A program made the translations under genes and the position numbers. 64,000 nt of DNA from VXYK01 sp965221585 (GTDB lineage Bacteria > Actinomycetota > Acidimicrobiia > Acidimicrobiales > Aldehydirespiratoraceae), in assembly GCA_965221585.1 (NCBI GenBank), contig OZ244898.1, positions 2,232,001-2,296,000 on the forward strand, in the 5' to 3' direction. The notes under the pieces were generated by a model, which was not told where the DNA came from, did not search any database, and worked only from the letters and a program-made list of their open reading frames with translations. Position 1 is the first letter of the stretch. Each line of letters starts with the position of its first letter. This document shows, piece by piece, positions 10,567 through 19,462 of this stretch.

Positions 10567-11370
10567 CTACACCAAACGTTGCAGTGTGTCACGCAGGCGG
10601 ATGGCGAGTTCGCTGATCTCCAAATCGGAGGCGTCGTCCGACTCGATCAGGCCGACGAGTTCATCGGCAGCTTCCCGCAGCGAGTTCCAGCCGGTCGCCG
10701 AGAAGCCGAACGGGGTAGCTGTCGTTGCCAGACGTTGACCGTGGGTGACCACGCCGAGGACGCCCTTGGAATCGTGCACATCACGGCGGAGCCGGTCGGT
10801 CGCCTCGAACATGGCACTCAGCAGGTTGTTGGCCTCGAGACCGTCGAGTTCGGCGAGTCCACTGTCCCCCTCCCGGGCAACGATGTCCTCGATGAGCAGT
10901 TCGACATGCTCCTCGTCATCCTCGTGGCACACCAGGTCGCCTTCAGAATCGAACTCGTGGGGCACACCCGCCGAACCGAGCCGTTCCGAAAGCTGCGCCT
11001 GCAGCCTCCCGGACCACCCGGTCATCTCAAAGGCCAACTGTGGCCGGTCGGGGTCCAGTTCGCGGGCCTCGGCCTTGGTGACCTCCTCGATCAGCGCATC
11101 GACAGCGTCTTCAACCGACTCGTGAGCGAGCAGCGTGGTCCCCTGCCATGAATGCACGACTCCGTCGGCCAACAGCAGCTGTGCCAGCATCGACCGCGTC
11201 TCGGAGGCCCATTCGTGGAGCTCGATCGCCAGCCACTCCCCCTCTTCATCGTCGGTGAGCATTCCGTCATCGACTGGAACTTCTGGGGGTTCAGGAGGGT
11301 CGCCTTGGTCGCTGTCGTCGGCTCGTCGGTCCTGGGATCTGGAACGGAATCGGAAGGCCACGACCGACAT
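10567..11370 (-). CDS. Acidic protein of unknown function with an internal duplication
   Basis: Not recognised with confidence. 267 aa from ATG 11370. An Arg/Asp-rich N-terminus leads to a highly acidic linker (~30-45). Two segments of ~50 residues then look like copies of one fold: about 48-100 (HEWASETRSMLAQLLLADGV...AVDALIEEV) and 113-165 (TGWSGRLQAQLSERLGSAGV...HVELLIEDI). This two-copy layout resembles DUF2007-type 'signal transducing' domains (inference). The frame is open to 11532, but that part overlaps the promoter and start of divergent glpX. Confidence 0.55.
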   Translation of the reverse strand: MSVVAFRFRSRSQDRRADDSDQGDPPEPPEVPVDDGMLTDDEEGEWLAIELHEWASETRSMLAQLLLADGVVHSWQGTTLLAHESVEDAVDALIEEVTKAEARELDPDRPQLAFEMTGWSGRLQAQLSERLGSAGVPHEFDSEGDLVCHEDDEEHVELLIEDIVAREGDSGLAELDGLEANNLLSAMFEATDRLRRDVHDSKGVLGVVTHGQRLATTATPFGFSATGWNSLREAADELVGLIESDDASDLEISELAIRLRDTLQRLV

Positions 11371-11415
11371 GTTGCCACGAGTTGCGCGATGGCGAGATGG
11401 CGGAAGCGAAACTGC

Positions 11416-11421
11416 TACCGT
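11416..11421 (+). promoter_or_regulatory. Putative -10 element for glpX (leaderless)
   Basis: TACCGT ends 7 bases before ATG 11429. No ribosome binding site is seen before that ATG, so a leaderless mRNA is likely. Confidence 0.5.
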
Positions 11422-11428
11422 CACGCCT

Positions 11429-12421
11429 ATGAGCACCCAGGTAGCCCCCGACCGAAATCTCGCGCTTGAGTTGGTACGAGTGACCGAGGCTGCGGCTATG
11501 GCAGCGGCCCGCTGGATGGGCCGGGGTGACAAGGAGGGTGCCGACGGCGCCGCCGTGGACGCTATGCGGATCGTGCTGCAATCGGTGCGGATGGACGGGA
11601 TCGTGGTGATCGGCGAGGGCGAGAAGGACGAGGCGCCGATGCTCTACAACGGCGAGGCCATCGGCGACGGTTCACCACCGCTCACAGACATCGCGGTCGA
11701 CCCCATCGACGGTACAACGCTGGCGTCACTGGGGAGGCCCAATGCCATCGCGGTGATCGCCGTGGCGCCGCGGGGAACCATGTTCGATCCCGGTCCGTGC
11801 GTCTACATGGAGAAGATCGCTGTCGGCCCCGAAGCGGCCGGTTGCATCAGCATGGACCGCTCGATCGCCGAGAACCTTGCCGCTGTTGCGCAAGCCAAGG
11901 ACGAGTCGGTGCGAGACCTGACCGTGGTGATCCTCGACAGGGACCGCCACGCCGAGATCATCAACGAGGTGCGGGCTACCGGGGCTCGCATTCGTCTGAT
12001 CCCCGACGGCGACGTCGCCGGAGCCATCTCCACCGCCTGGCCCGGCTCCGGTGCGGACATGCTGATCGGCATCGGCGGCACCCCTGAAGGCGTGATCAGT
12101 GCCGCAGCGCTGAAATGCATGGGGGGCGAGCAACTCGGACGGCTCTGGCCACGCAATGAGCGCGAACGAAAGCTCGCGGATGAGACCGGTTACGACCTGA
12201 CCCGCGTGCTGACTGCCGATGATCTGGTGCAGGGCGACAACTGCTACTTCGCGGCAACAGGTATAACCGATGGCGCCCTGCTGCGGGGCGTGCGTTTCGA
12301 CAGCTACGGTTGCCACACCGAGTCGCTGGTGATGCGCTCTCGTTCAGGGACAGTGCGCAAAGTCGAGGCCCACCATCAACTCGACAAACTCGCCGAGTTC
12401 TCAAGCATCGACTACCAGTAG
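11429..12421 (+). CDS. glpX: Fructose-1,6-bisphosphatase class II
   Basis: Hydrolyses fructose 1,6-bisphosphate to fructose 6-phosphate, the controlling step of gluconeogenesis. 330 aa, family length. The metal-binding motifs of the lithium-sensitive phosphatase fold are present: VIGEGEKDEAPML and DIAVDPIDGTT. Further family segments are GIGGTPEGVISAAALKCMGG and ATGITDGALLRGV. The frame is open upstream to 11135, but ATG 11429 fits homologues and has a -10 hexamer just upstream. It is a lone plus-strand gene between minus-strand runs, convergent with atpC. Confidence 0.95.
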   Translation: MSTQVAPDRNLALELVRVTEAAAMAAARWMGRGDKEGADGAAVDAMRIVLQSVRMDGIVVIGEGEKDEAPMLYNGEAIGDGSPPLTDIAVDPIDGTTLASLGRPNAIAVIAVAPRGTMFDPGPCVYMEKIAVGPEAAGCISMDRSIAENLAAVAQAKDESVRDLTVVILDRDRHAEIINEVRATGARIRLIPDGDVAGAISTAWPGSGADMLIGIGGTPEGVISAAALKCMGGEQLGRLWPRNERERKLADETGYDLTRVLTADDLVQGDNCYFAATGITDGALLRGVRFDSYGCHTESLVMRSRSGTVRKVEAHHQLDKLAEFSSIDYQ

Positions 12422-12426
12422 CACTC

Positions 12427-12484
12427 TGCTGTCGCCGGGCGCAGCCGGAGCCGCGCTGTGCTGTCGCCGGGCGCAGCCGGAGCC
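12427..12484. repeat. Tandem pair of a 26-bp repeat between glpX and atpC
   Basis: Two identical 26-base copies (12427-12452 and 12459-12484) have a period of 32 bases, core GTCGCCGGGCGCAGCCGGAG. Each contains CCGG-GCGCAG-CCGG, able to form a small hairpin. They fill the gap between two convergent stop codons, so a terminator role is possible, but there is no T-tract. A near-identical third copy lies inverted at 19533-19562. Confidence 0.85.
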
Positions 12485-12500
12485 ACGGTGACCGGTACGA

Positions 12501-12899
12501 CTAGCTGGAGGCGAGGGTGGAGACTCTGAGGCGGAGTTCGGCTCGGACCTTGGCGGCCTCGGCTTCGGAGTCGTCGGCATCCGCGGCCAGCGCTGCGTTG
12601 GCGTTGTCGAGTGCCCTCTGGGCACGTGGCACATCGATCTCTTCGGCAGGTTCGGACACGTCGGACAGGATCGACACCTGATTGCCGTGCACCTGCACAA
12701 AGCCTCGATGCACCGCGAAGACATCACGATTGCCGTCGGGTTTGATCACCTCCACCGACCACACCGCGAGGTTGCCGATGAACGGCACATGTCCTGCCTG
12801 GAAAGCGATATCGCCGCCCTCGACCGTGCGGGCGATGACCATGTCGGCTTCACCCGTGTAGGAAACAGCCTCGGGACTGACGACTTCGACGTTGAACAT
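12501..12899 (-). CDS. atpC: ATP synthase epsilon subunit
   Basis: Part of the F1 central stalk; it also inhibits ATP hydrolysis. 132 aa with the N-terminal beta sandwich (VEVVSPEAVSYTGEADMV, PFIGNLAVWSVEV) and a C-terminal helical hairpin (RAQRALDNANAALA). Last gene of the atp operon, 17 bases after atpD. Confidence 0.95.
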   Translation of the reverse strand: MFNVEVVSPEAVSYTGEADMVIARTVEGGDIAFQAGHVPFIGNLAVWSVEVIKPDGNRDVFAVHRGFVQVHGNQVSILSDVSEPAEEIDVPRAQRALDNANAALAADADDSEAEAAKVRAELRLRVSTLASS

Positions 12900-12916
12900 C
12901 GCAGCGTTCCTCGACC

Positions 12917-14365
12917 CTAGGTCTGCGCCCGGAGTTCAGCGGCCTTGCGTTGCGCGTCCTCAGCACCGCCGACCATGTAGAACGCCTGCTCGGGCAGGTC
13001 GTCAAGATCACCGTTGAGCAGCGCCTCGAACGACTCGATCGTCTCGGAGACCGGCGTGAAGATTCCGTCCTGCCCGGTGAACGCCTTGGCCACGAACATC
13101 GGCTGCGACAGGAAGCGCTGCACCTTGCGTGCCCGGTCGACCGTGATGCGGTCCTCCTCCGACAACTCGTCGAGACCCAGAATGGCGATGATGTCCTGAA
13201 GTTCCTTGTAACGCTGCAGCACCTCCTGGGCCCTGCGGGCGGTCTGATAATGACGATCACCAACAACCTGAGGGTCGAGGATCGTCGAACTGGAGGCCAG
13301 CGGATCCACCGCCGGATAGATACCCAGAGCGGCGATGTCGCGGCTCAGCTCCGTGGTGCCGTCGAAATGCGTGAACGACGTGAACGGAGCCGGGTCCGTG
13401 TAGTCGTCGGCCGGCACATACACGGCCTGCAACGAGGTAATCGATTTGCCACGGGTCGAGGTGATCCGCTCCTGCAGCTCACCCATCTCATCAGCCAGCG
13501 TGGGCTGGTAGCCCACCGCTGAGGGCATCCGGCCGAGCAGCGTCGACACCTCCGAACCTGCCTGGACGAAACGGAAGATGTTGTCGATGAACAACAGCAC
13601 ATCCTGGTTCTGGACATCACGGAAATACTCCGCCATCGTCACGCCGGCCAACGCCACACGCAAACGCACCCCGGGAGGCTCGTCCATCTGGCCGAACACA
13701 AGCGCAGCCTTGTCGAGCACAGTGGTCTCACCGTCACCCATCACGGTCTCGCCCATCTCGATGAATAGGTCGGTCCCCTCACGGGTGCGCTCCCCCACAC
13801 CGGCAAACACCGAGACACCGCCGTGGTTGGATGCCACCCGGGTGATCATCTCGGTGATCAGCACGGTCTTGCCGACGCCGGCACCGCCGAACAGGCCGAT
13901 CTTGCCGCCCTCCTTGTAGGGGGTGAGCAGGTCGATCACCTTCACTCCGGTCTCGAACATCTTCGCCGAGGGCTCGAGCGCATCGAAGGCGGGTGCCGGG
14001 CGGTGGATGTCCCAACGCTCGGCGGTGGTGCGACCCGGATCGTCGAGGCAGTCGCCCATCACGTTCCAGATGTGGCCCAAGGTGTCGTCGCCGACCGGTG
14101 CCTGCACGCCGTGGCCGGTGTTGCGCACCTCCGCGCCGCGGGTGAGGCCGTCGGTCGGCTTCATGGCGATGGCCCGCACTCGGTTCTCGCCGATCTGCTG
14201 GGCGACTTCGGCAGGGACGTTGATCGTCTCGCCGTCCACCTCGACGTTGAACTCGAGTTGAGTGTTGATCTCGGGCAGGTCGCCGGGCGGGAACTCAACG
14301 TCCACAACGGGGCCGGCAATGCCGACGATTCGACCGGACTTGCGTTCAGTTTCTGTGACAGTCAT
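12917..14365 (-). CDS. atpD: ATP synthase beta subunit
   Basis: Catalytic subunit of F1. 482 aa. The P-loop is LFGGAGVGKTVLITEM, with GERTREGTDLF and the ALAGVTMAEYFRD segment downstream. Its start overlaps the atpG stop by 4 bases (ATGA). Confidence 0.98.
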   Translation of the reverse strand: MTVTETERKSGRIVGIAGPVVDVEFPPGDLPEINTQLEFNVEVDGETINVPAEVAQQIGENRVRAIAMKPTDGLTRGAEVRNTGHGVQAPVGDDTLGHIWNVMGDCLDDPGRTTAERWDIHRPAPAFDALEPSAKMFETGVKVIDLLTPYKEGGKIGLFGGAGVGKTVLITEMITRVASNHGGVSVFAGVGERTREGTDLFIEMGETVMGDGETTVLDKAALVFGQMDEPPGVRLRVALAGVTMAEYFRDVQNQDVLLFIDNIFRFVQAGSEVSTLLGRMPSAVGYQPTLADEMGELQERITSTRGKSITSLQAVYVPADDYTDPAPFTSFTHFDGTTELSRDIAALGIYPAVDPLASSSTILDPQVVGDRHYQTARRAQEVLQRYKELQDIIAILGLDELSEEDRITVDRARKVQRFLSQPMFVAKAFTGQDGIFTPVSETIESFEALLNGDLDDLPEQAFYMVGGAEDAQRKAAELRAQT

Positions 14366-15357
14366 GTCTGGGGTGCTTTCAGGTCTCGGGAATAAGAATC
14401 GGCGGGAGCCACCGCGGCGGGAGACATTGCGGCGAAGGCCGCGGCGAAGTCGTCAATGGGTACCTCTGCACCCAACGCTTCGGCGCCACCGACGATCTCC
14501 ATGATCTCGGTGGTGATCGCAGCCTGGCGCGCTGCGTTCATCTCCCGCGACAGCTTTGTGATCAATTCTTCGGCATTGTCGGTGGCGGACTTCATGGCCC
14601 GCTGCCGGTTGGCATGCTCAGAGGCGGCGCAATCGAGCAGCGCGCCGTACAGACGCGCCTCGACGTAGCGCGGCAGCAACGCCTCGAGCACAGCCTCGGG
14701 CGACGGTTCGAACTCGAAGCTGGAGATGGCCTCTGCCGAGCCACCACCGACCTCGGCCATCACTCGGGTGTCCTCCAAAGGCAGGAACCGGCGCACGGAG
14801 ACCCGTTGCGTGCCCATCGACACGAACTCCGTGTAGATCAACTCGACCTGGTCGACCTCGCCGTTCGAGAAGGCCTCGGCGACATCGTCGGCGATCCTTC
14901 GAGCGTCCTCGTAGCTGGGGTTGTCGGTGAACCCCATATAGGAATGGCCCACCCGGTAATGACGGAACTTGTAGTAGGCGGCCGCCTTCTTGCCGACGGT
15001 GAACAGCGAATAGTCCTTGCCCTCGCTCTGGTGGGCCATCAACTGGCGCTCCGCAGTACGGATCGGGTTGGTGTTGTAGGCCCCGGCGAGGCCCCGATCA
15101 CCTGCCATCACGATGAATCCGACCCGCTTGACCTCGCCGACCTCGCGCAGCAGCGGATGGTCGACCTCGGCGCCGCTGGCAGCGAGATTCTCGATCACCG
15201 AGGTGATCCGTCGGGCATAGGGGCGGGCCGCATCGGCACGCTGCATCGCCTTGACCACCCGGGTCGCCGCGATCAACTCCATGGCGCGCGTGATCTTCTT
15301 CGTCGACTGGACGCTCGATATGCGTCGACGAAGCTCGCGCTCCTTACCCCCGGGCAT
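14362..15357 (-). CDS. atpG: ATP synthase gamma subunit
   Basis: Rotating central stalk of F1. 331 aa, longer than the ~290 of E. coli. The N-terminal helix (GGKERELRRRISSVQSTKKI) and C-terminal helix (SATDNAEELITKLSREMNAA) are conserved. The last ~35 residues after IMEIVGGAEALGAEV form an Ala-rich tail that most homologues lack. It starts 3 bases after atpA. Confidence 0.96.
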   Translation of the reverse strand: MPGGKERELRRRISSVQSTKKITRAMELIAATRVVKAMQRADAARPYARRITSVIENLAASGAEVDHPLLREVGEVKRVGFIVMAGDRGLAGAYNTNPIRTAERQLMAHQSEGKDYSLFTVGKKAAAYYKFRHYRVGHSYMGFTDNPSYEDARRIADDVAEAFSNGEVDQVELIYTEFVSMGTQRVSVRRFLPLEDTRVMAEVGGGSAEAISSFEFEPSPEAVLEALLPRYVEARLYGALLDCAASEHANRQRAMKSATDNAEELITKLSREMNAARQAAITTEIMEIVGGAEALGAEVPIDDFAAAFAAMSPAAVAPADSYSRDLKAPQT

Positions 15358-15360
15358 CGC

Positions 15361-16992
15361 TCAGATCTCGTCCCGGGTGATCTCTTCTTCGGGCAGGGTG
15401 GTCTCGGAGTCGACCATGTCCGAATGCGCCTCTGGTTGGGCTTCCGCTTCGGGTTCGGCGGTATCGACCTGCGAACCGACGAACTGATCCGCGAAGGCAG
15501 CAATCGCGGCCTCGAAAGCCTCGGTGTCGTCGATGACTCCTTCGGTGCGGATCTTCGCCATCACCTCGCGGTGACGGGTCCGGAACCAGTCGAGCAGTTC
15601 CGATTCGAAACGCGTCACGTCTTCGATCTCGAGCTTGTCGAGGTAGCCGCGGGTGCCCGCATAGATCGAGACAGCCTGCTCATCGACGGGATACGGCGAG
15701 TTCACGCCCTGCTTGAGCAGTTCGGTGAGGCGGTAGCCGCGCTCGAGCTGGGCGGACGAGACGGCGTCGAGGTCCGAACCGAAAGCGGCGAAGGCCTCCA
15801 ACTCGCGGAACTGCTGCAGGTCGCCCTTCAGCGTTCCGGTAGCGGCCTTCATGGCTGAGATCTGGGCCGCGGAGCCAACACGGGAAACCGAGATACCCAC
15901 GTCTACCGCAGGGCGGATACCTGACTTGAACAGGTCGTCCTGCAGGAAGATCTGGCCGTCAGTGATGGAGATCACATTGGTAGGAATGAACGCCGACACG
16001 TCGCCCGCCTTGGTCTCGATGATCGGAAGCGCGGTCAACGAACCGGCCCCACGCTCATCGGAGAGCTTGGCCGCCCGTTCCAGAAGTCGACTGTGCAGGT
16101 AGAACACATCGCCGGGGAACGCCTCGCGCCCAGGAGGACGGCGCAGCAGCAGCGACACCTGACGGTAGGCCTCCGCCTGCTTGGACAGGTCGTCGTAGAC
16201 GATCAGCGCATGCTCGCCGTTCTCCATCCAATGCTGGCCGATGGCGCACCCACCGTAGGGTGCCAGGAACTTGAACGGCGCCGGATCAGAGGCCGGGGCG
16301 TTTACCACCACCGTGTACTCCATGGCTCCGAGTTCTTCGAGGGTCGCCACTGACTGGGCCACCGTCGACGCCTTCTGCCCGATCGCCACATAGATGCACT
16401 TGACCCCCTGACCCTTCTGGTTGAGTATCGTGTCGAGGGCGACTGTGGTCTTGCCGGTCTTGCGGTCGCCGATGATCAACTCCCGTTGGCCACGGCCGAT
16501 CGGGATCAGCGAGTCGATCGACTTGATGCCGGTCTGCATCGGCTCGTGCACCGGCTTGCGTCCGGTGATGCCGGGGGCCTGGATCTCCATACGGCGGGGC
16601 TCGACGTTGGAGAGCGGGCCCTTCCCGTCGATCGGTTCGCCGAGCGGGTTGACCACCCGTCCGAGCAGGCCGTCTCCCACCGGAACCGAGAGGATGTCGC
16701 CGGTGGCCACAACTGCCTGACCCTCGACAATGCCCTCCACGTCACCGAGTACAACCGCGCCGATGGATTCCTCGTCGAGGTTGAGGGCCAGACCGACCAG
16801 GCCGTTCTCGAATCGGAGCATCTCGTTGACGGCCGCGCCGGGAAGTCCCGACACCCGTGCAATACCGTCGCCGACCTCGAGGACTCGACCGACTGTGGTC
16901 TGCTCCAGGCTCGGCGTGAATTCATCGAGGTTGCCGCGGATCGCTGCGGCGATGTCGTCGGTGTTGATGCTCAATAGCGTTTGATCTGACAT
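15361..16992 (-). CDS. atpA: ATP synthase alpha subunit
   Basis: Non-catalytic nucleotide-binding subunit of F1. 543 aa. The P-loop is IIGDRKTGKTTVALDT, with PYGGCAIGQHWMENG and LLRRPPGREAFPGDVFYLHS downstream. The C-terminal ~40 residues are acidic (AEPEAEAQPEAHSDM) and extend past the usual end. ATG 16992 has AGGAA just upstream. Confidence 0.98.
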   Translation of the reverse strand: MSDQTLLSINTDDIAAAIRGNLDEFTPSLEQTTVGRVLEVGDGIARVSGLPGAAVNEMLRFENGLVGLALNLDEESIGAVVLGDVEGIVEGQAVVATGDILSVPVGDGLLGRVVNPLGEPIDGKGPLSNVEPRRMEIQAPGITGRKPVHEPMQTGIKSIDSLIPIGRGQRELIIGDRKTGKTTVALDTILNQKGQGVKCIYVAIGQKASTVAQSVATLEELGAMEYTVVVNAPASDPAPFKFLAPYGGCAIGQHWMENGEHALIVYDDLSKQAEAYRQVSLLLRRPPGREAFPGDVFYLHSRLLERAAKLSDERGAGSLTALPIIETKAGDVSAFIPTNVISITDGQIFLQDDLFKSGIRPAVDVGISVSRVGSAAQISAMKAATGTLKGDLQQFRELEAFAAFGSDLDAVSSAQLERGYRLTELLKQGVNSPYPVDEQAVSIYAGTRGYLDKLEIEDVTRFESELLDWFRTRHREVMAKIRTEGVIDDTEAFEAAIAAFADQFVGSQVDTAEPEAEAQPEAHSDMVDSETTLPEEEITRDEI

Positions 16993-17041
16993 TTCCTGTC
17001 TCTTCTGCTGTGTCGTGTTTGCTGCGTTGACGCGGTCTCGG

Positions 17042-17572
17042 TCAACCGAAGTTCTCTCGGAGCTGCGACTGGCGGTGTCGCACGCTGCCGTCGATCACAT
17101 CGTCACCGATTTCGGTGACGAGCCCTCCGAGCACGCTTTCGTCGATGATCACACGGATCTCGACATCGGTGCCCGTGGAAGTTTTGATGGCTTGAGCCAG
17201 TCTGGTCTTCTGGTCTTCTGTCAATTCGATGGCCGAGCGCACCTTGGCGAGGACCCGGTCACGATTGGCTGCGCCGCGGGCAACCATGGCGTCGACGATC
17301 TCGGGCAGATGGCCGCCGTGCCCGGTGCCGACCACCATAGATACCAGTGCTGTGGTCACGGCCGACGCCTTGTCGCCGAGAAGATCCTCCACGACCCCTT
17401 GACGGCTCTCGATCGGAAAGCGGCTGTCGGACAGCGCGCCCAACAGTTCGTCGTTGCTTCGCAACGCTTCACCGATGCGGAACAGTTCGTCCTCGATCAC
17501 CGCGGACTGACCCTCCGCGGCAGCGACCGCCAAGAGCGCTTCGGCGTAACCGTCGAGGCGTTCGTCAGCCAT
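17042..17572 (-). CDS. atpH: ATP synthase delta subunit
   Basis: Joins F1 to the peripheral stalk. 176 aa. DGYAEALLAVAAAEGQ and the C-terminal VIIDESVLGGLVTEIGDDVI match the OSCP/delta family. ATG 17572 is chosen over the longer frame because the family starts at MADERLDGYA; it overlaps the atpF end by 8 bases. Confidence 0.94.
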   Translation of the reverse strand: MADERLDGYAEALLAVAAAEGQSAVIEDELFRIGEALRSNDELLGALSDSRFPIESRQGVVEDLLGDKASAVTTALVSMVVGTGHGGHLPEIVDAMVARGAANRDRVLAKVRSAIELTEDQKTRLAQAIKTSTGTDVEIRVIIDESVLGGLVTEIGDDVIDGSVRHRQSQLRENFG

Positions 17573-18308
17573 TGCCACCTGCCACCTCGTCGATGTAGAC
17601 ATCCACGAGAGCACGCTGTGTGTCGACGTCGAGGTTGGACTTGATGACCCGTTCGGCCGCACCGACAGCTATGTCGGCTACGACGCCTCGCAGATCGGAA
17701 ATGGCCTGCGTGCGTGCCGATTCGATGTCTTCCGCCGCCCGAGCGCGCATCTGCGCCACCTCTTCGTTGGCACGAGCCTGAATCTCTGCGGCCACCAGGT
17801 CGGCTTGGGCACGGGCGTCTTCGATGATCTGTGAAGCTTCGGCCTTGGCGCCTGCCAGTTGCTCTTCATGGTTGGCGAGCACGGTTGTCGCCTTGGTCTT
17901 GGCTTCTTCAGCAGCGTCGAGGTCAGCGGCGATCTTCTCGGATCGGGCCTGCATCGCTCTTTGTACCGCGGGAAAGCCCTTCCACCACATGAACCCGAAG
18001 AGGATCAGGAACGCGGCGCCGCCCCAGATGATCTCGTCGGGCTCCGGGATGATCGGGCTTGGCGCCTCAAGGCATTTCTCCAGGTCGTCTTTTGTGAGGT
18101 CGACTCGAACGCCACCCTCTTTCCCTGGAACGCTGTCACCTTTCGGAGTTGCGTCAACCGTGCCGGACTCCTTGGAGACGTGGTGGACTTCTTCGAAGAT
18201 GCAGGAACCGATTGTCTCACCGGCTGCCGCGGCGGGAACCGCACTGAGCAGCACGAGCACGCCGACCAGTCCGAGTGTTCCGGCTGCACGCCGAATTGTT
18301 GCTGTCAT
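17565..18308 (-). CDS. atpF: ATP synthase b subunit with signal peptide and extra external domain
   Basis: Peripheral-stalk subunit. 247 aa from ATG 18308 (AAGAGG upstream). Most b subunits begin with the membrane helix. Here residues 1-29 look like a cleavable Sec signal (TLGLVGVLVLLSAVPAAAA). A ~60-residue polar segment with Cys36 and Cys79 comes next, then the membrane helix (~92-108, AAFLILFGFMWW) and the long coiled coil (~115-245) typical of b. The extra segment would lie outside the membrane. Function of the extension unknown. Confidence 0.93.
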   Translation of the reverse strand: MTATIRRAAGTLGLVGVLVLLSAVPAAAAGETIGSCIFEEVHHVSKESGTVDATPKGDSVPGKEGGVRVDLTKDDLEKCLEAPSPIIPEPDEIIWGGAAFLILFGFMWWKGFPAVQRAMQARSEKIAADLDAAEEAKTKATTVLANHEEQLAGAKAEASQIIEDARAQADLVAAEIQARANEEVAQMRARAAEDIESARTQAISDLRGVVADIAVGAAERVIKSNLDVDTQRALVDVYIDEVAGGNG

Positions 18309-18354
18309 AGTTGAACCTCTTGGGTGGGGTGCTGCCTTCGCTTGGCTGCTGCGA

Positions 18355-18606
18355 TCAGGGCAGCAGAAGGATGAAGACGACGAAGCCGATAAGGGCAAGG
18401 GCCTCGGTGAATGCGATCCCGAGGAACATCGTTGTGCGGACCATGCCGGCTGATTCGGGCTGACGGGCCATCGAGGAGATGGCGTTGCCGACCACTGTGC
18501 CGATGCCGATGCCCGGTCCGATGGCGGCTAGGCCGTAGCCGAGGCCTGCGCCGATTGCCTGGATCTCTCCGGCTTCGGTTGCGGCTTGCGCTAGAAGATT
18601 GAACAC
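18355..18606 (-). CDS. atpE: ATP synthase c subunit
   Basis: Proteolipid of the rotor ring. 83 aa, two membrane helices. The loop GPGIGIGTVVG and polar turn ARQPE are conserved. The proton-carrying carboxylate is Glu68 in IAFTEALALIG; the residues around it suggest a proton enzyme. GTG 18606 has AGGAG upstream. Confidence 0.97.
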   Translation of the reverse strand: MFNLLAQAATEAGEIQAIGAGLGYGLAAIGPGIGIGTVVGNAISSMARQPESAGMVRTTMFLGIAFTEALALIGFVVFILLLP

Positions 18607-18682
18607 TTGCTTTCTCCTGTTGTTGTGTGGAAATCGGGTTGATTTGAGTTGGTGGTCACCTGCGGCGACCAGGGATTGGGAC

Positions 18683-19462
18683 CTAATGCTCCGGGTGCAT
18701 CGAGCCGCCGATGTAGACGGCCGTGAGAATCGTGAAGATGAAGGCTTGAAGGACAGAGACGAGAATCTCGAACCCGGTCATCAGGATGAGCATCGGGAAC
18801 GAGAGAACCAGCGCTCCCCCATAGCCGATCCCTCCTGAGGCCCACATGGCTGCCGAGAGGACCGCGAAGGTGACGAGCAGCAGATGGCCAGCGACCATGT
18901 TGGCCCAGAGCCGGATCGCCAGCGAGAAGGGCCTGACCACGAAGGTCGAGACCAGTTCAATGGGCGTAACGATCACGTACAGAACCTTCGGCACGCCCGG
19001 GGGGAACAGCGAGTTCTTGACGTAGCCGAAGAGGCCCTGGCTGCGAATTCCCACGAAGTTGTAGATCACCCATACCAGCAGTGCCAGAGTGACCGGGATC
19101 GCCATCCGCGAGTTGGCCGGGAACTGTATGAAGGGGATGACTTCGGTGATGTTGGAGAAGAGGATGAAGAAGAAAATCGTGGTCAGGAACGGCATGAACT
19201 TCTTGCCGTCCGGCCCGATGGTCTGCATGACCACGGACTCTTCGATGAAGTTCACACCCGACTCGGCCACATGCTGGATCCCCGCTGGCACCAACGACTC
19301 CCGCTGACGGCCGGCCAACCCGAAGATGGCCATGGTCACAAGCACTGAACCGAAGTAGATGAGAACGGTCTTGTTGATCGCGAACGGAGTCCCCTCGAAC
19401 CAGATGCTCGGCCAGTCGAACAGGTGGTTGACAGGTGGGAACTCTAAAGCGAGGAGGTTCAT
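18683..19462 (-). CDS. atpB: ATP synthase a subunit
   Basis: Proton-channel subunit of Fo. 259 aa with five to six membrane helices. The essential Arg lies in FSLAIRLWANMVAGHLLL. Its start overlaps the preceding atpI-like gene by 4 bases. Confidence 0.96.
   Translation of the reverse strand: MNLLALEFPPVNHLFDWPSIWFEGTPFAINKTVLIYFGSVLVTMAIFGLAGRQRESLVPAGIQHVAESGVNFIEESVVMQTIGPDGKKFMPFLTTIFFFILFSNITEVIPFIQFPANSRMAIPVTLALLVWVIYNFVGIRSQGLFGYVKNSLFPPGVPKVLYVIVTPIELVSTFVVRPFSLAIRLWANMVAGHLLLVTFAVLSAAMWASGGIGYGGALVLSFPMLILMTGFEILVSVLQAFIFTILTAVYIGGSMHPEH

Noticed and set aside
12422..12500. Classical Rho-independent terminator between glpX and atpC
   Set aside because: The repeats can form small GC-rich hairpins, but no run of T follows on either strand.
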